From assembly GCF_007744255.1 (NCBI RefSeq), contig NZ_CP036267.1:868001-932000 (forward strand): 64,000 nucleotides of DNA. Direction: 5' to 3'. Below are positions 61,493-64,000 of this stretch, piece after piece. This stretch comes from Thalassoglobus polymorphus (lineage in GTDB: Bacteria > Planctomycetota > Planctomycetia > Planctomycetales > Planctomycetaceae). A program made the position numbers and the translations under genes. The notes under the pieces were generated by a model. That model did not search any database. It was not told the origin of the DNA and saw only the letters and a list, made by a program, of their open reading frames with translations. The first letter of the stretch is position 1. Each line of letters starts with the position of its first letter.

Positions 61493-61567
61493 AACTGGTC
61501 CAAAACCTGAATTTGCTCTCTCGAACACTGAGAAAAACAGCGATTCGAGAAGTTTTCAGACTGGTTC
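61490..61567. repeat. Family B dispersed repeat, copy 6, starting at a stop codon
   Basis: TAGAACTGGTCCAAAACCTG...TCGAACACTGAGAAAAAC...AGTTTTCAGACTGGTTC. Its first three bases are the stop codon of the DUF6677-like gene. Confidence 0.8.
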
Positions 61568-61612
61568 ACAACTTCCCTCACTTCGTCTCAATCAAGAGTG
61601 AGTCAATCACTG

Positions 61613-61789
61613 ATGAATATCACCTGGTACTTATTTCCACTTGCAGCTGCTGTCAGTCTTGTCTGGCAAACCAGCCGTTATGAGTCGATTCCCCTGATTC
61701 TGCAACGGTCCGCCAAACTGTTCATCCAAATCATTCTCTTCATGGCGGTGATTCTGGGTGTCCTCTTTGCTCTCTCTTACGGAATCTGA
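61613..61789 (+). CDS. 58-residue membrane protein
   Basis: The ATG at 61613 begins MNITWYLFPLAAAVSLVWQT, with a second helix LFIQIILFMAVILGVLFALSY. Two short helices joined by a basic segment (SRYESIPLILQRSAK). I recall short proteins of this form in other planctomycetes, often next to valS. No function known. A start five codons upstream (61598) is also possible. Confidence 0.65.
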   Translation: MNITWYLFPLAAAVSLVWQTSRYESIPLILQRSAKLFIQIILFMAVILGVLFALSYGI

Positions 61790-61919
61790 AAAAATCGTTC
61801 GCAGAGCATTTTCACTTCGCAACAGGTGTGAATCGAGTTCGATTCTCGCTGCGAAATGTGAATCACTGTTTTGACTTTATCTCTTTCACGCTCGTTTTTT
61901 AAACAAACTTATTGTTCCG

Positions 61920-64000
61920 ATGACCGATATCCCAAAACTTTACGATCCACAAGAAGCTCAAGCGAAATGGTTTCCATTCTGGGAACAGCGAGGTGACTTC
62001 AACGCTGATCCTGTCCCAGGAAAAGAGTCTCATACGATTATGATTCCGCTCCCGAACGTGACCGGTGCGTTGCACATGGGCCACGCGTTAAACGGGACTT
62101 GCCAGGATTTGATCACGCGCTGGCGGCGGATGCAGGGCTTTGAAGCACTCTGGATGCCAGGAACCGATCATGCCGGGATTGCGACACAGGCTGTCGTCGA
62201 ACGCCGGATGCTGGAAGAGGAAGGGCTCACCCGTCATGACATCGGTCGCGAAGCACTCGTGAACCGGATTTGGCGTTGGAAAGATGCTTACGAAAAGCGA
62301 ATTATCTCTCAGCAGAAATCACTCGGAGCCAGTTGCGATTGGCGACGTATCCGCTTTACGTTAGATGATGTTTGTGCAAAGGCTGTTCGCCGAACGTTCT
62401 TTAAAATGTTCAGCGACGGACTCATTTTTCGCGGCAAACGCCTCGTCAACTGGGATGTTCAATTACAAACCGCTGTCGCCGATGATGAGGTTTTCGAAGA
62501 AGACGTCGCTGGTCACTTCTGGACCTTCAACTATCCAGTGGTTGATGAAGATGGTAAGCCTACTGGTGAACGAATCCGCTACGCGACGACTCGACCGGAA
62601 ACAATGCTGGGCGATACCGCTGTCTGTGTGCACCCAACAGATGAGCGTTACACTAAGTTAGTTGGCAAGAGCGTCAAAATTCCGCTCAATAATCGCATCA
62701 TCCCGATCATCGCTGACGCACTTCTGGCAGACAAAGAGAAAGGGACCGGAGCGGTCAAAGTGACACCGGCTCACGACCCGAACGATTACGCCTGTTACCT
62801 GCGTAATCCTGAAATCGGCATCATTAATATCCTGAATGCCGACGGCACACTCAATGAGAATGGCGGGGAATGGGAAGGAATTGACCGGCTCGAAGTGCGC
62901 GGAAAAGTCGTCGAAAGAATGGCAGAACTCGGCCGCTTCGAAGGTGTCGAAGATCGCACCATTCCGCTCAAGCACAGCGACCGCTCGAAAACACCTGTCG
63001 AACCGTTCTTGTCTGATCAGTGGTTCGTTCGCATGGGCGATGACGAAGATGGTACTCCCGGTCTGGCACAGAAAGCGGTCGACGCCGTCGAAGATGGACG
63101 CGTGCGATTCTTCCCGTCACGCTATGCGAAAACCTACACCGAATGGCTCGGCGAGAAACGCGACTGGTGTATCAGTCGACAGCTTTGGTGGGGACACCGA
63201 ATTCCTGTTTGGACAGCCAAGGCCGAACAGCAGCAAATGGAAGAGATCTTAAAGAATATCGGTTGCGAGTCCATCGATCTGAATGAGTTGAACGCAGAGC
63301 TTTCCACGAAAAGTATTCGCGAAGGGATGCTCGTACAATTAGAGCAAGGGGATGGAGAGGAATTGATATGCCGCATTTGCATTGATGCCGATGTTCCAGA
63401 AACCGAATCTCTCCTCGAAAGTGCTGGTTTTGAGCAAGACCCGGACGTGCTCGACACTTGGTTCTCTTCTGCGCTCTGGCCGCATGCGACGCTCGGTTGG
63501 CCGGACTTGGATCACAATCCACCGCTCAATGAAGAGGAAGTTCTGAGTCAAACGCAACTGAACGAGACTCAGTTGGCACCGGGGGAACAACCAGAGGAAC
63601 TGGTCGCCAGTGATCAATTGGTTCAGGGGGAATCAGCCGGAGAAAATACGGGCAATGAAGTTCTCTCTTACTTCTACCCTGGGTCTGTTCTCATCACATC
63701 GCGTGACATCATTACATTGTGGGTCGCGCGTATGGTGCTGACCGGCTTGTACAACATGGACGACGTCCCGTTTCAGCATGTGCATGTTCATCCGAAAATT
63801 CTCGATGGGTTTGGGCAGACGATGTCCAAATCGAAAGGGAACGGGGTTGATCCTGTCGACCTGATCGAGAAGTACGGCGCCGATGCGATTCGCTTCACGA
63901 TTGCCTCGTTCGCTGGTGAAACGCAAGATGTTCGTCTCCCCATCAGCTACGAGTGTCCGCACTGTGAAGAGATGATTGCTCCCAAGCAGTACAAGCTGGA
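61920..64000 (+). CDS. valS: Valyl-tRNA synthetase, 5' part
   Basis: The frame opens at the ATG at 61920 and runs off the right edge. The first 693 codons hold the class I signatures LPNVTGALHMGHALNGT (HMGH at 52-55) and TMSKSKGNGVDP near residue 633, plus the editing domain and WFSSALWPHATLGWP. Valine-specific features include TLGWP and the GVDPVDLIEKYGADAIRF helix. Compared with the family there is an extra ~45-residue Glu/Gln-rich, low-complexity insertion at about 528-580, between GWP and YFYPGS. Just before the window ends, CPHCEEM hints at a zinc-binding insertion as well. The enzyme charges tRNA-Val. Confidence 0.95.
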   Translation, partial: MTDIPKLYDPQEAQAKWFPFWEQRGDFNADPVPGKESHTIMIPLPNVTGALHMGHALNGTCQDLITRWRRMQGFEALWMPGTDHAGIATQAVVERRMLEEEGLTRHDIGREALVNRIWRWKDAYEKRIISQQKSLGASCDWRRIRFTLDDVCAKAVRRTFFKMFSDGLIFRGKRLVNWDVQLQTAVADDEVFEEDVAGHFWTFNYPVVDEDGKPTGERIRYATTRPETMLGDTAVCVHPTDERYTKLVGKSVKIPLNNRIIPIIADALLADKEKGTGAVKVTPAHDPNDYACYLRNPEIGIINILNADGTLNENGGEWEGIDRLEVRGKVVERMAELGRFEGVEDRTIPLKHSDRSKTPVEPFLSDQWFVRMGDDEDGTPGLAQKAVDAVEDGRVRFFPSRYAKTYTEWLGEKRDWCISRQLWWGHRIPVWTAKAEQQQMEEILKNIGCESIDLNELNAELSTKSIREGMLVQLEQGDGEELICRICIDADVPETESLLESAGFEQDPDVLDTWFSSALWPHATLGWPDLDHNPPLNEEEVLSQTQLNETQLAPGEQPEELVASDQLVQGESAGENTGNEVLSYFYPGSVLITSRDIITLWVARMVLTGLYNMDDVPFQHVHVHPKILDGFGQTMSKSKGNGVDPVDLIEKYGADAIRFTIASFAGETQDVRLPISYECPHCEEMIAPKQYKL

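Overview
The window looks like a chromosomal segment of a planctomycete (phylum Planctomycetota). The evidence is the protein families present. There are four prepilin-like DUF1559 proteins, three of them followed by a small lipoprotein with a GCGGG lipobox. There is a DUF1592-type cytochrome/PA14 protein paired with a DUF1552 protein. There are also a sulfatase/DUF1080 pair, a DUF1570 protein, an FG-GAP protein, HpnC, a B12-dependent ribonucleotide reductase and many large secreted proteins of unknown function. No rRNA, tRNA or CRISPR array was seen. The genus cannot be fixed from this sequence alone.

Layout. 1-673 is the 3' end of a beta-helix surface protein. 688-5112 is an accessory region. 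It holds two tandem repeat arrays (five units of 125 bp; about 3.2 units of 270 bp), a REP-associated tyrosine transposase (RAYT) flanked by inverted REP hairpins, and a deleted RAYT relic. Between these elements lies a lone gene with a C-terminal HEPN motif and ApeA-like architecture. Just upstream of that gene is a short 3' scrap that resembles the end of a DNA methyltransferase. 5147-10551 carries nrdJ behind two NrdR-like boxes spaced 31 bp, hpnC, a 32-residue basic protein and a lipoprotein. 10747-25870 carries a DUF1559 gene, an anti-sigma-like membrane protein, a DUF900-like hydrolase, the DUF1592/DUF1552 pair, a DUF1570 protein, thiS, and a DUF1080/sulfatase pair. 26263-36789 carries queA overlapping a SWIM/SNF2 helicase, two unknown genes, and a seven-haem cytochrome c overlapping a membrane/TPR protein. 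37005-40616 is a duplicated DUF1559-lipoprotein locus. 40921-44844 is hrpA. 45296-46926 holds two paralogous small secreted proteins with conserved promoters and leaders. 47247-51301 holds another DUF1559 gene, two membrane proteins and an FG-GAP protein. 51638-60054 holds an RND pump and its adaptor divergent from a MarR regulator, then a PqqD/M50/HlyD fusion with a separate HlyD adaptor. 60650-64000 holds a DUF6677-like protein, a 58-residue membrane protein and the 5' part of valS.

The most notable signal beyond the genes is two families of dispersed intergenic repeats. Family A is about 95 bp with about eight loci. Family B is about 80 bp with six loci. Both sit mainly at gene 3' ends, and their edges form or touch the stop codons of at least five genes (hrpA, thiS, the DUF6677-like gene, the RND pump, the DUF1080 gene). 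Family A is also built into the 270-bp tandem array together with a REP hairpin, which links the dispersed repeats to the RAYT/REP elements. The accessory region reads as a decayed defence locus invaded by a RAYT element.
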